A stretch of DNA of 64,000 bases from Maridesulfovibrio ferrireducens (GCF_900101105.1 NZ_FNGA01000002.1:872479-936478), one strand, 5' to 3'; counted from the first letter of the stretch, positions 25,201 through 34,512 are shown. Notes: generated from the letters alone by a model not told the origin. Translations and numbers: made by a program.

Positions 25201-26079
25201 TTAAATAAAATAGCCATCAGATTTTAAACTTCCGATCAAACGCTCACACATCGAAGCTCGATTAAGTGTATAAATGTGAACACCGGGAGCGCCGCCGTCG
25301 AGAAGACCTGCTATTTGTTGCTGCGCAAAATTAAATCCGAACTCCATTACAGCCTTGTCACCGCCGGCCTCAAAAGCTTTTTCAACCCCGCAATATAAAT
25401 CTCCCGGAATAGATGCCCCGCAAAGCCCCATAATTCTCCGCAATGACCCTAATGATTGAATAGGTAAAACTCCGGGTATTACCGGTTGCTCAAACCCCGA
25501 AATTTCAAGTCTACTGACATAATCAAAGTATTGGCGATTATCAAAAAACAGTTGAGTAATAGTAAAATCCGATCCTCTGGAAAGTTTATCACAATGATAT
25601 CTTATATCCTGCGCAATAGTTGACGCATCAGGATGCCCGCCCGGATATCCGGCAACAGCTATTCCCACATCTGAAAATTTATCATCAACATATTCAACGA
25701 GATCTGCGGCATGAAAAAATCGGCTTTCATTATTCACATCATCTTTTCGCCCATCACCGCCTAGTGCCAGAATATCTGAAACTCCCGCATCATTTAGTCT
25801 GCCTACAAAGTCATCAATTGACGTTTCGCTTGCTCCCACACAGGTCAAATGAGCAAGAATATCGACCCCCATTTCTTTTTTAATGACTCCGCAAACATCA
25901 AGGGAATTATCATGGCTTGATCCCCCTGCTCCATAAGTGACCGATGCAAAAAGAGGTTTTAAATTAGCCAGTCTTTCCGCTTTTTCAGTAAAGTTACCCC
26001 ATGCCTGTTTTTCTTTGGGAGGAAAAAATTCAAAAGAAAAAAACTGGTTGGACTCTTTTATGCTGCTTGCCACATTCAT
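25201..26079 (-). CDS. metF: 5,10-Methylenetetrahydrofolate reductase
   Basis: An FAD enzyme that reduces methylene-THF to methyl-THF for methionine synthesis and, in some sulfate reducers, the reductive acetyl-CoA route. It has 292 aa, as in E. coli. Signatures are FFSFEFFPPKEKQ near residue 12, FASVTYGAGGSS near 44, LAHLTCVGAS near 78, ILALGGDGR near 107, VAGYPGGHP and ITQLFFDNRQYFDYV. TAGGAGA lies before the ATG. No MetV partner is adjacent, so the E. coli-like single-subunit form is expected. Confidence 0.95.
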   Translation of the reverse strand: MNVASSIKESNQFFSFEFFPPKEKQAWGNFTEKAERLANLKPLFASVTYGAGGSSHDNSLDVCGVIKKEMGVDILAHLTCVGASETSIDDFVGRLNDAGVSDILALGGDGRKDDVNNESRFFHAADLVEYVDDKFSDVGIAVAGYPGGHPDASTIAQDIRYHCDKLSRGSDFTITQLFFDNRQYFDYVSRLEISGFEQPVIPGVLPIQSLGSLRRIMGLCGASIPGDLYCGVEKAFEAGGDKAVMEFGFNFAQQQIAGLLDGGAPGVHIYTLNRASMCERLIGSLKSDGYFI

Positions 26080-26104
26080 TGTATTATCTCCTATAATTAA
26101 AGCC

Positions 26105-26141
26105 TCTCCGGATCAAAAAATATAGATCCAACCCGGGGAGA
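26105..26141 (-). promoter_or_regulatory. Leader hairpin upstream of metF
   Basis: TCTCC/GGAGA outer and GGATC/GATCC inner stems with a T-rich loop and a bulge, 26 bp upstream of the metF start. It could tune translation or stability. No known SAM or SAH riboswitch core was recognised. Confidence 0.35.
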
Positions 26142-26151
26142 CATTGCTTTA

Positions 26152-26238
26152 CTAAATTTTCCGACGCACCCTTTTAGCAGCCTGAACCATATTAACAAGA
26201 GAAGGCTCAACTTCTTCCCATCTGCGGCGAAATTTCAC
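26152..26238 (-). CDS. Possible 28-aa basic small protein upstream of metF
   Basis: Frame MKFRRRWEEVEPSLVNMVQA followed by AKRVRRKI, starting at a GTG with GGAAGG close by. The composition is protein-like and strongly basic. It fills part of the 372-bp metF upstream region. It may be a real small protein, a uORF, or a gene remnant; the rest of that region (26239-26396) shows nothing further. Confidence 0.3.
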   Translation of the reverse strand: MKFRRRWEEVEPSLVNMVQAAKRVRRKI

Positions 26239-26396
26239 CGCCTTCCGTTCCCCTCAGAACATACATTCCTAATTCGCTATATAAACATATTGTTATATAG
26301 AAACAAAAAAGTGCCCATACTTTTCGATTAAGTCAAGCTTGATTTTAAATTTGTTGATGAAATTCATAACAACATATCAAAAACAGCGCATAAAAA

Positions 26397-26424
26397 AGCC
26401 CTCGAAAGTATTGCTTCGAGGGCT
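26397..26424 (-). terminator. Terminator of the DUF4136 lipoprotein gene
   Basis: AGCCCTCGAA / TTCGAGGGCT, with T6 on the minus strand. Confidence 0.85.
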
Positions 26425-26451
26425 ATATAACCAATAATGAAAACTTAAATT

Positions 26452-27024
26452 CTATTCACATGTGCCGAAGCGAAGCTTCTCACGAAAAGATCCGTTTGCC
26501 GCAGGAAACTTCAGCAAAGCCCCTTTAACAAGACACTTACCGAAGACATCAACACCTTCCTGCCCCTGACTGGATGCGCTACCGCGCCAGAGAAAAGTTT
26601 TCAGACCTTCATTTTCAGGAGTAACCATATATAATCGCACAATATTATCATTTCTATCGGCGTCACTTGCCTTAACAACACCGATATCAGTGTATGAATT
26701 GCTTAGGTAATCGTAGTTATATGAGTCACGTTTATATGTAACTCCTCTCTCCATCACAGCTTTGGAACTAAAATTAACAATCACAAGAAATTCAGGAGAA
26801 TTCACGTCATAAACAAATCCCTTTGCTTCTAACTCGACTCGTGCAGCTTTTAGCAAGACAGCTTCAAGATCACTCTTGGAATCATTGGACTTTTTATACG
26901 CAAACGTGTGGACTGTACTCATATCAAAGCCCGGTTCAGGCTTATTCACCACATTCATGTCGACATAGACACAACCTGAAAGCATCAACCCAATCAAAAT
27001 AAAAACCGCCAATAACTTCTGCAC
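26452..27024 (-). CDS. DUF4136-type lipoprotein
   Basis: A 190-aa protein with a lipoprotein signal (LLAVFILIGLMLSGC, lipidated Cys at residue 18). The following Val-Tyr-Val-Asp suggests outer-membrane sorting. The mature domain resembles DUF4136: FDMSTVHTFAYKKSND, ARVELEAKGFVYD and FLVIVNFSSKA. Its role is unknown; such proteins are small periplasmic lipoproteins. The gene is monocistronic, with its own terminator. Confidence 0.82.
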   Translation of the reverse strand: MQKLLAVFILIGLMLSGCVYVDMNVVNKPEPGFDMSTVHTFAYKKSNDSKSDLEAVLLKAARVELEAKGFVYDVNSPEFLVIVNFSSKAVMERGVTYKRDSYNYDYLSNSYTDIGVVKASDADRNDNIVRLYMVTPENEGLKTFLWRGSASSQGQEGVDVFGKCLVKGALLKFPAANGSFREKLRFGTCE

Positions 27025-27235
27025 CCCGGACTCCTAGAGAAAAATAAAAATTAAGCAACCTTGCAATCTCGGCTTAGCTGCATTATAAACACACGCAATG
27101 TTAACTTTATTATGACTACTTACCTGCTTTATCTTCTTTAGCCAAGGATTGAAAGAGCTTTACCATGTGAAATTAAAAAATAATACACTTCAAAGATTAA
27201 TAACAATAGATTTGGGCTCAGGGAGGAGAATCAAA

Positions 27236-27592
27236 ATGAATAATTTTCAAGAAAGACGCGACTCAACTCGAATAGACCTTAATAATATTGATGGTTTTTT
27301 CAGGCAATGTGATATTGCAACATCATCATGCAACTCTGATCTGGACATCACCATTTTAAACATTTCACCATGCGGCATGAAGCTCAAACTTAATTCAAAA
27401 GAAGACCTCACCAAGCTGGACTTGAATGCTGAAGTTTTTATCCGCGGGTGCATATTTAATGACCGCATAGGATTCCTGAGCAGTCAAAAGGCTGTCGCGG
27501 TTTGGAAAGAAGAATCTCTTGTAGGACTGCGTTTTACGCCTGAGTTAGATTTTGACGAGCCGGCCCTTCGCAAAATGATGAAAAACAACTAG
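27236..27592 (+). CDS. PilZ-domain protein
   Basis: A 118-aa single-domain protein. The c-di-GMP-binding pattern is present: RxxxR within ERRDSTRID near residues 6-12 and (D/N)xSxxG as NISPCG near 47-52. Single-domain PilZ proteins act as c-di-GMP receptors for motility or envelope functions; the partner is unknown. The ATG at 27236 has GGGAGGAG upstream; an upstream frame extension of 29 codons lacks support. The window also encodes a GGDEF enzyme (47-49.5 kb) that could supply the signal. Confidence 0.75.
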   Translation: MNNFQERRDSTRIDLNNIDGFFRQCDIATSSCNSDLDITILNISPCGMKLKLNSKEDLTKLDLNAEVFIRGCIFNDRIGFLSSQKAVAVWKEESLVGLRFTPELDFDEPALRKMMKNN

Positions 27593-27679
27593 TCCCTTTG
27601 CAGTCCTCTCAATTATCAAATTAAAAAAAACGAAAGTACCTGCTTTATCATACTCCCATAAATTGATACGTTTCCACTT

Positions 27680-28675
27680 GTGAACAAAGAAAACACCAAA
27701 ATAATCGCGTGGATCGGCAACACATTTTTCCGCACGGGAATGGATCAGCTAGGTTATAAAACAATCCACATCCCAATCCGCGGACAGCAGGTCTTTACAT
27801 GGAAAGACATTGTCGAAAAATCTGGATGCATCCCAGACATGGTGGTTTACGCAGACCGAAGCATAGCTCCGCCTTTAGCCGGAGTTGAATCTTTCCCATG
27901 CCTGACAATATTCTACTGCATCGATACCCATATTCACAGCTGGTACCCACTTTACGCACAAGGGTTTGATATCTGCCTTGTCAGCTTGAAAGATCATCTG
28001 AATAGATTCACACCCCGCCTGCCCGACTCCCGTCTTTTATGGTTTCCCCCGGTTGTGATGAATAATGACGTTCCGCTCACAATGGAGAAAGAATGGGATT
28101 TGCTCTTTGTGGGTAAAGTAGATCCGGACTTGACTCCTGAACGCATGAAATTTCTGGATGAAGTGGCAAAGCTTGTTCCTGGACTTCACATTACACAGGG
28201 CGAATATCGCAAACTTTTCCCCAAAGCCAGAGTGGTGCTGAATATTGCCGAGCGTGGCGATCTCAATTTCAGAGTATTTGAAGCACTGGCGTGTGGCTCC
28301 TGCCTGCTTACCCCTTATATTGAACATGGTCTAAACGATATATTTACCGACGGGGTTCACCTTACTACATATGAAGCGGGCAATGCGGCAGATCTTGTAA
28401 ATAAACTTGAGCAATTATTGGCAAATAAAGAATTGCGTGAGAAAATAGCCAGACAAGGAAATGAACTTATTGAATCCTCCCACCGCATTATTCACAGAGC
28501 TGAAACCCTTCAAGCTGTAATCTCAGGCATGGATGTAAATAAAGCAGTGTCCACTCGATTAGCGGCAAATCCCATAATTAGAAAAAATTTCATGAAAAGT
28601 ATTTACCTGCACTGGGCTGAAGCCATTTCCGATCCACTCCTTAAACAAGTATACCTGCAAGCAGCTAAAAACTAA
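27680..28675 (+). CDS. Glycosyltransferase, CgeB/GT-B-like
   Basis: A 331-aa soluble protein with a GT-B-like layout: an N-terminal half with ITH/YCIDTHIHSWYPLY, and a C-terminal half with DLLFVGKVDPDLTPERMKFL and the donor-binding region AERGDLNFRVFEALACGSCLLTPYIEHGLNDIF typical of CgeB-like and GT4-related enzymes. Acceptor and sugar are unknown; spore-maturation-type CgeB relatives in Gram-negatives often modify surface glycans or flagellin. The start is a GTG; an in-frame stop lies 18 bp upstream and no strong ribosome site is seen. Confidence 0.8.
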   Translation: MNKENTKIIAWIGNTFFRTGMDQLGYKTIHIPIRGQQVFTWKDIVEKSGCIPDMVVYADRSIAPPLAGVESFPCLTIFYCIDTHIHSWYPLYAQGFDICLVSLKDHLNRFTPRLPDSRLLWFPPVVMNNDVPLTMEKEWDLLFVGKVDPDLTPERMKFLDEVAKLVPGLHITQGEYRKLFPKARVVLNIAERGDLNFRVFEALACGSCLLTPYIEHGLNDIFTDGVHLTTYEAGNAADLVNKLEQLLANKELREKIARQGNELIESSHRIIHRAETLQAVISGMDVNKAVSTRLAANPIIRKNFMKSIYLHWAEAISDPLLKQVYLQAAKN

Positions 28676-29003
28676 CACCTCCTTTACTTCACTCTCCTGA
28701 ATTTATTACAATTTAAATATTACAAATATTTATTTATTTTGACTGTGCTTAAATCAGCAATCACTCACTAATCTATTTATGAAATAGCAATAATATAAAT
28801 AACTAAAGAATTATTTTTGACCTGCGACAATTATAAGATATATGTTACAGGTCAATAGAATTTAAGTAACAGTAGAGCGTGCCCAAGTTAAAAGGATTGG
28901 TGTAATTTGCAATATCCCTTACAGTGGACAAACTCGTTTCAACAGTGATCATACAAGTTAATAAGCCTTCACTAACCCTCCCAACTGATAAGGAAGTAAG
29001 AGT
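28676..29003 (+). other. AT-rich upstream region of the chemoreceptor gene
   Basis: 328 bp without a gene. It holds a weak sigma-28-like site and a TTGACC/TATATG pair near 28819-28847; otherwise nothing recognisable. Confidence 0.5.
28804..28830 (+). promoter_or_regulatory. Weak sigma-28 (FliA)-like promoter
   Basis: TAAA, 15 nt, TGCGACAA, which matches TAAA-N15-GCCGATAA at all four -35 and five of eight -10 positions. Chemoreceptor genes are often FliA-dependent. The distance to the ATG is about 170 bp. Confidence 0.3.
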
Positions 29004-30866
29004 ATGAGACTTAACTTAAAAGCAAAATTTATTTTTACCATTATCCCGATGGTAGCTCTGACAATCGGGATATTATCGTGGGTGGCTTACTCCTCCGGGG
29101 CAGGAAGTCTTGAAAAAGAACTCACCGCAGCTATGATGAACACACGCGATAAAGCGGCATCAACTCTAGATTTCTGGTACAATGACAGGATTAGAGATGG
29201 TAAAATTTTAAAGACACTCCCTGAAATTGATGATGCTTTAACTACAGAAAACTTCGAAGATGTAACCACATCTCTACATCATTACTTAAAAGAGTCCCCT
29301 TTCTACGAAAACGTATTCCTTATGACTCCTGACGGAACAATTAAAGCTGATGGAGGGCAAAGTACATCCGTAGGCTCCAATATAAAATCAATCAATGATG
29401 GTCGCGTGAACATTGAAAAGGCCGAACAAAATCAAATTTTCATGGGAGATGCGTATGAAGGCGAGAACAAAAGCCCAATATGCCTGCTGACCTTCCCCGT
29501 TATGAAGTCAGGTAAATTGATCGGAATTATCGGTATGACTCTCAAAATTTCAGTTTACAACAATCAATATCTGAAAGGGGCCAGAATAGGAGAACAGGGT
29601 TACCTGTTTTTAACAAACTCCGACGGCCTTATAATAGGCCATCCAAATAACAAAATACTTATGAAATCCAGCATAAAAGATTTTAGCTGGGGTAAAGAGA
29701 TACTAGCGAATACAACGGGTTCAATTGACTATTCTTATGAAGGAATTGAAAAACGTATGAGTTGGCAGAAAGATTCTAAAACCGGCTGGTATATAATCGC
29801 AACTGTGACTCATAATGACATTTTTCAGGCCAGCACAACCATGGCATGGACTCTATTATGGCTCGGACTTGGTTCGATATTAGTCTTATCCATAATCATC
29901 ATATTAGTAACTGACAGAATCATTATATACCCGCTTTCAAATTTGCTTGCACTCTTCAAAAAAATTGCCGGAGGGGATCTTTCCATCAGTGCTGAAGTTA
30001 AAGGGCAGGATGAAATAGCTGAACTTTCATCGGCTACTAATGACATGGTTAAACGAATTTCAGATGTTGTTCGTGAAGTTCAGATGGCCTCGTCATACGT
30101 GGAATCCGGCAGTAATGAATTAAGCTCTACTTCACAAATCATGTCTCAAGATGCATCGGAACAAGCTTCTTCTATGGAAGAAATATCTGCATCCATGGAA
30201 GAAATGGTATCCGGTATTGCTCATAACGCAGAGAATGCAAAAAAGACCGACGAGATGTCTCGTAAAGCCGCATTGGAAGCGGAAAAAAGTGGCGAGGCTG
30301 TCATCCAGACTGTTGAGGCAATGCATAAAATAGCCACACGAATTTCCGTTGTAGAAGAAATTGCACGACAAACGAACCTGTTAGCTTTGAATGCGGCTAT
30401 TGAAGCAGCGCGAGCCGGAGAGCATGGCAAAGGGTTTGCAGTCGTTGCTGCGGAAGTTCGCAAATTAGCTGAAAGAAGCGGTCAGGCTGCTGGAGAAATA
30501 AGTGAGCTATCCACTTCCAGTGTTGAAATAGCTGAAACTGCGGGTAACATGCTTAAAGCAATTGTACCGGACATTCAGAAAACAGCAGAACTGGTTCAAG
30601 AAATTACGGCTTCAAGCGCTGAACAGAATTCAGGAGCTGAACAAATCAATAGCGCCCTTCAGCAATTCGATGTCGCTGTCCAAAATAGCGCATCTACATC
30701 AGAGGAAGTAAGCGCATCCTCAGAAGAACTACTGATACAGGCTGAAAGTTTAACAAACGCAGTCGGATTTTTTCGGCTGTCAGGAAACACAGGATCGGTT
30801 TCACCAACCCTTTCTCTCGAGTTAAAAACTGAAAAGAATTCGGATTCAGATTTCCAGCGCTTCTAA
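29004..30866 (+). CDS. Methyl-accepting chemotaxis protein with Cache sensor
   Basis: A 620-aa chemoreceptor. One TM helix at residues 8-30, a periplasmic double-Cache (dCache) region of ~250 residues (FLMTPDGTIKADGG, GYLFLTNSDGLIIGHPN, GWYIIATVTHNDIF), a second TM helix near 275-300, a HAMP segment, and a cytoplasmic signalling rod with the conserved tip RISVVEEIARQTNLLALNAAIEAARAGEHG (signal to CheA/CheW). No NWETF-type CheR tether at the C-terminus. Such Cache domains bind small organic acids or amino acids; the ligand is unknown. AAGGAAG precedes the ATG. Confidence 0.93.
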   Translation: MRLNLKAKFIFTIIPMVALTIGILSWVAYSSGAGSLEKELTAAMMNTRDKAASTLDFWYNDRIRDGKILKTLPEIDDALTTENFEDVTTSLHHYLKESPFYENVFLMTPDGTIKADGGQSTSVGSNIKSINDGRVNIEKAEQNQIFMGDAYEGENKSPICLLTFPVMKSGKLIGIIGMTLKISVYNNQYLKGARIGEQGYLFLTNSDGLIIGHPNNKILMKSSIKDFSWGKEILANTTGSIDYSYEGIEKRMSWQKDSKTGWYIIATVTHNDIFQASTTMAWTLLWLGLGSILVLSIIIILVTDRIIIYPLSNLLALFKKIAGGDLSISAEVKGQDEIAELSSATNDMVKRISDVVREVQMASSYVESGSNELSSTSQIMSQDASEQASSMEEISASMEEMVSGIAHNAENAKKTDEMSRKAALEAEKSGEAVIQTVEAMHKIATRISVVEEIARQTNLLALNAAIEAARAGEHGKGFAVVAAEVRKLAERSGQAAGEISELSTSSVEIAETAGNMLKAIVPDIQKTAELVQEITASSAEQNSGAEQINSALQQFDVAVQNSASTSEEVSASSEELLIQAESLTNAVGFFRLSGNTGSVSPTLSLELKTEKNSDSDFQRF

Positions 30867-30908
30867 CCTTTTTACCAAGCTTCAAATCTTCGACCTGACC
30901 AAACAAAA

Positions 30909-30942
30909 AAAGCCCCGATGAAGAATTCTTCATCGGGGCTTT
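30909..30942. terminator. Bidirectional terminator
   Basis: A perfect palindrome built on AAAGCCCCGATGAAGAA and its complement between the chemoreceptor and pckA genes. Confidence 0.92.
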
Positions 30943-30985
30943 ACTATTAACTATTCCGGCAAGCACTTCAAAACTAGACTTACGA

Positions 30986-32722
30986 TTACTCTTTGATTCT
31001 GAGAACCTTGGTAAGTTTTGCAAGAATTTCAGGCTTACAGTTAAGATCAGCAGTCTGCTCAAGGAAGTGTCTGCGCTGAGCAAATCTATCTTTGAGAGTC
31101 TGAATATAATCATCATGATTTTCAGCATTCTTAGGATTATATGTGTCATAAAATCCGGGAAGAATTCTTTCCATACAATTACGCTTAGGCAGCTGTGCAC
31201 CGGGCAGAAGATCCCAATCTTCCCATTCCAGTTTATCCAGAAGGATTGAAGACTGCAAAGTAAGTGATGTCTGTAATGGAATCGCATGAAGATCGGAATC
31301 GGAAGAGTTCCAGAACCCTATTGAGTTGAAACTGTATCCAGTTGCACCGCATTCAAAAACACCTGCAAAAGCTTCAACATCTTTCCAAAGCTCATAGACC
31401 CTGAACGGGTTGGCATAAGGAACAAAAACCAGCTTTTTCAATTCTTCTTCGGAAACGTTTTCAGCAAGATTACGCTTTGTCATAAGGGCTGCGCCCATTG
31501 CAACTGCGAGATATGTATCTGTGAAACGAATAACCGGAGGCAGACATGTGTCCTTCATAAGCCAGCACAAAACTTCAGGGAATTTACAACGATTGACGTA
31601 TTCACCCAGAACATCACGATCAATCAAAGCCCGCCCGTTCGGATTACGGAGATCCTGCCCGACAGGCAGAACTTTTCCGTCAACTTCAAGAGTTGCATGG
31701 TTCATTACTGAAACCATATATTCCCAGTCGGGATGTCCAACCGGCCTTGAATCTGTCTTATCAAACAAAGTAGGTTCCCATGCCCGGCAGACACGGTTAG
31801 CCGTATCAATCTGAAAAGCATCATCGTGCAAAACTTTCTTGGAAAATCCTTCAGGAAGAGTGCCGCCGTTATCATGAGAATTTGTATGAGAAGACTTTCC
31901 TGTTCCGGAAAGTCCGAAGAAAGCTATGGAGCGCTGTCCGATTTTCTTTGCATTTTCATCAGCACAGCCGGAGAAATCAAGTTCCTTGATTCCGCCATGA
32001 CATGCTGCCATGCCTACGCGAATGCCGGAAGTCCATGCGAGAGTCAAAGTTCCTTTTTTGCGTTCACCGAAGTAACGCATGCCGAAATTGTAGATGACAT
32101 TGCATTCTTCATCGACAAGTGCGAGCTGAGGGAATCCCTGATTATGATAAAAAGGGTCTTCGTTGCGCCAAAGATTATCACCGATAATGATGATATCCTG
32201 AATGGGCAGTTTCGCGCTTTTTTCATACTCTGCTGCCAACTCTTCATAAGGAGTAAAGTTGACGAGCCAATTAAAAATATTTGCAGCATCATCTTCGCCG
32301 CCGACGATGGTAGCTCTGATCATAAGATCTTTATCAAGACCGATAATAGCTTCAGCCTTGATCAAAGGACGCTGCTGCATGTCAGAGATAGCTTCTCTAA
32401 GGTCGCCAAGCACTTTACGCTGGTCCGGTCCATTCAGATTATTATAAAATCTGCGGGCCTGACCTGTACGACCTACGATCTTACCATGACAGTTGTTTAA
32501 AACAGTGGCGCCTTCCGGCAGACCTAACCGTTTTGCAGCCTTAGGATAGATCTTCTGATCAGTATCCATGACATCCCACTGCTTCTTAGCAAGTTCGTAT
32601 GCCTCGGCAGCATTTATTTTTCTTACTCTTTTATCATTAACGAGAGTTTCCGCAATAGCCCGTAAAGGCGGTATTTTAGAAAGATCGTTTTTATAGAACT
32701 CATAGGTAGACTGACTAGCCAC
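30986..32722 (-). CDS. pckA: Phosphoenolpyruvate carboxykinase (ATP-type)
   Basis: Interconverts oxaloacetate plus ATP with PEP, CO2 and ADP. P-loop GLSGTGKSSHTNSHDNGG near residue 270, substrate segment AWTSGIRVGMAACHGGIKELDF near 230 (containing the nucleophilic region), KVLHDDAFQID, the HPDWEYMVSVMNHATL segment and the RFTDTYLAVAMGAAL stretch support the family. At 578 aa it is ~40 residues longer than E. coli PckA. It lies next to the oad genes, separated by a terminator, so oxaloacetate handling is clustered but not in one operon. Confidence 0.9.
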   Translation of the reverse strand: MASQSTYEFYKNDLSKIPPLRAIAETLVNDKRVRKINAAEAYELAKKQWDVMDTDQKIYPKAAKRLGLPEGATVLNNCHGKIVGRTGQARRFYNNLNGPDQRKVLGDLREAISDMQQRPLIKAEAIIGLDKDLMIRATIVGGEDDAANIFNWLVNFTPYEELAAEYEKSAKLPIQDIIIIGDNLWRNEDPFYHNQGFPQLALVDEECNVIYNFGMRYFGERKKGTLTLAWTSGIRVGMAACHGGIKELDFSGCADENAKKIGQRSIAFFGLSGTGKSSHTNSHDNGGTLPEGFSKKVLHDDAFQIDTANRVCRAWEPTLFDKTDSRPVGHPDWEYMVSVMNHATLEVDGKVLPVGQDLRNPNGRALIDRDVLGEYVNRCKFPEVLCWLMKDTCLPPVIRFTDTYLAVAMGAALMTKRNLAENVSEEELKKLVFVPYANPFRVYELWKDVEAFAGVFECGATGYSFNSIGFWNSSDSDLHAIPLQTSLTLQSSILLDKLEWEDWDLLPGAQLPKRNCMERILPGFYDTYNPKNAENHDDYIQTLKDRFAQRRHFLEQTADLNCKPEILAKLTKVLRIKE

Positions 32723-32916
32723 TGTTTACTCCTCCAATGAAAATATAAGTCTGACTAAATGTTAAGAACCGCCCTAACCCTATTCCCCAGAAAAATCCAC
32801 TCTACTTAACAGCCCTCTCCCGAAATATTGTGAAGAACTGAACAAACCTAACGAATGTACTTAAGAGTGGTCACCCAAATACTACAATAAAACGGTACAA
32901 TTTGATTTATTACGAA

Positions 32917-32957
32917 AAAAAAAGCGCATTCTCATTTCGAGAGTGCGCTTTTTTTTC
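32917..32957 (-). terminator. Terminator of the oad operon
   Basis: AGCGCATTCTC-atttc-GAGAGTGCGCT with one G-T pair and T/A runs on both sides. It ends the oad operon, just after the 37-aa frame. Confidence 0.9.
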
Positions 32958-32958
32958 A

Positions 32959-33072
32959 TTAATGAACAAAGTTTATCTTTTTCACCGGCATGGTTGTCGT
33001 CAAGCCGAGTTTATTACTTTTTAAAGCTTGCTTAAGCTTTTTCATTCTCGCTCGATTTGTGACGACTTTCAT
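32959..33072 (-). CDS. 37-aa Lys-rich small protein, last cistron of the oad operon
   Basis: Frame MKVVTNRARMKKLKQALKSN plus KLGLTTTMPVKKINFVH. The ATG lies 9 bp after the oadB stop with TAGGGAT as a ribosome site, and the stop codon abuts the terminator, so it fits exactly as a final cistron. No TM segment; strongly basic. No family recognised. Too short for ordinary gene calling. Confidence 0.5.
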   Translation of the reverse strand: MKVVTNRARMKKLKQALKSNKLGLTTTMPVKKINFVH

Positions 33073-33081
33073 GATTTATCC

Positions 33082-34209
33082 CTATAACCCAAGTACCGAC
33101 CAGAGAACTCCTGCCCCAACCGCAGAACCAAGTACACCAGCTACATTCGGAGCCATGGCGTGCATCAGCAGGAAGTTGTGCGGATCATCTTTACGGGCAA
33201 CCATCTGCACAACACGCGCAGAGTCAGGAACAGCCGAGACACCGGCAGCTCCAACCAAAGGGTTGATCTTATCTTTAAGGAAAAGATTCATAAGCTTGGC
33301 AAAGAGTAATCCACTGGCAGTAGCTACACAGAAGGAAGCTGCACCAAGACCAAAAATCAGCAAGCTGTCAGGAGTCAGAAAAGTCTGAGCCTGTGTTGAT
33401 GCTCCGACCGATACACCCAGAAGGATAGTAACAGAGTCAATGAGCGAAGTACGTGCTGTTTCAGCCAGACGTTCAGTTACGCCGGATTCCTTTAAAAGGT
33501 TACCGAAGAAAAGCATCCCTACCAGAGCAATTGAACCAGGTGCGATTAACGCAGTGATAATAAATGCTCCGACGGGAAAAAGAATTTTCTCGCGTGTAGT
33601 AACCTGTCTTGGAGAAGACATGCGGATCAAACGTTCTTTTTTAGTTGTAAGCAGCTTCATAATCGGAGGCTGAATAACGGGAACAAGTGCCATGTACGAA
33701 TAAGCCGCAATGGCAATAGCTCCCAGCAGATGCGGCGCCAACTTGGACGCAAGGAATATCGCAGTAGGACCGTCAGCCCCGCCGATAATTCCGATAGCAC
33801 CGGCTTCAGCCGGACTGAAGCCTAGGTATAGCGCTCCGACAAGGGTAATGAATATACCCATCTGAGCCGCCGCCCCTAGAAGGATTAACTTTGGGTTGGA
33901 GAGCATGCACGAAAAGTCGGTCATAGCTCCGATTCCAAGAAATATCAGCGGAGGAAAAACACCTTTGCTGACCCCGAAGTATAGATAAGAGAGCACACTC
34001 CCTTCGTCATAAACGCTGAGAGGCATACCCGCGATAGACGGGATATTACCTATAATTGCTCCGAACCCGATAGGAAGGAGCAAAAGCGGCTCATAGTCCT
34101 TTATAATTGCAAGGGCGATAAAAACAATTCCGATGACAATCATTATAAAATTGCCCGGAGTCATTTCCGCAAAGCCCGTTGTACTTAAAAAATGAAAAAG
34201 TATATCCAT
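33082..34209 (-). CDS. oadB: Oxaloacetate decarboxylase, beta subunit (Na+ pump)
   Basis: A 375-aa inner-membrane protein with about nine helices that couples decarboxylation of carboxybiotin to export of Na+. Key segments: LLLLPIGFGAIIGNIP, GVFPPLIFLGIGAMTDFSCML, and the re-entrant Na+-site signature GAIGIIGGADGPTAIF near residue 140 with its Asp. Also PLVGAAGVSAVPDSARV and LMHAMAPNVAGVLGSAVGAG. It is encoded downstream of oadG, which precedes it by 9 bp. Confidence 0.94.
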   Translation of the reverse strand: MDILFHFLSTTGFAEMTPGNFIMIVIGIVFIALAIIKDYEPLLLLPIGFGAIIGNIPSIAGMPLSVYDEGSVLSYLYFGVSKGVFPPLIFLGIGAMTDFSCMLSNPKLILLGAAAQMGIFITLVGALYLGFSPAEAGAIGIIGGADGPTAIFLASKLAPHLLGAIAIAAYSYMALVPVIQPPIMKLLTTKKERLIRMSSPRQVTTREKILFPVGAFIITALIAPGSIALVGMLFFGNLLKESGVTERLAETARTSLIDSVTILLGVSVGASTQAQTFLTPDSLLIFGLGAASFCVATASGLLFAKLMNLFLKDKINPLVGAAGVSAVPDSARVVQMVARKDDPHNFLLMHAMAPNVAGVLGSAVGAGVLWSVLGL

Positions 34210-34218
34210 GACGTCCGT

Positions 34219-34479
34219 CTAACTCTTGTTTTTATGCAGATATGCAACTGCAGCTGCGACTATTTCAGCTTCAACCGGTCCCGAAGGAGCTGGCTCCATC
34301 CCGCAGTGATGAGCTGCAGGCGGGATAATCTTATTGAAGAATCCAGCTAACCTTGGAAGCATAGCGATATAAAGGCTCACCAGCATCAAAGCTACGAACA
34401 CAATACCCATACCAGTTATGGAAATAGCTAATCCGTTACCATTGACCACGTGCTGCCAACTGAACACCATTTCTTGCAT
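34219..34479 (-). CDS. oadG: Oxaloacetate decarboxylase, gamma subunit
   Basis: An 86-aa protein with one N-terminal TM helix (GLAISITGMGIVFVALMLVSLYIAML) followed by a short cytoplasmic tail rich in Pro and Ala that ends in a helix (VEAEIVAAAVAYLHKN). This is the OadG pattern; OadG joins the alpha and beta subunits and holds Zn2+. GGAGAT before the ATG, between oadA and oadB. Confidence 0.85.
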   Translation of the reverse strand: MQEMVFSWQHVVNGNGLAISITGMGIVFVALMLVSLYIAMLPRLAGFFNKIIPPAAHHCGMEPAPSGPVEAEIVAAAVAYLHKNKS

Positions 34480-34512
34480 TGGGATCTCCTTTTGCTTTTA
34501 ATAAGTGTCCGG

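Noticed and set aside
25201-26451. SAM or cobalamin riboswitch upstream of metF
   Set aside because: GGTGAAATTTCGCC recalls a cobalamin core but is a simple near-palindrome; other conserved boxes are absent.
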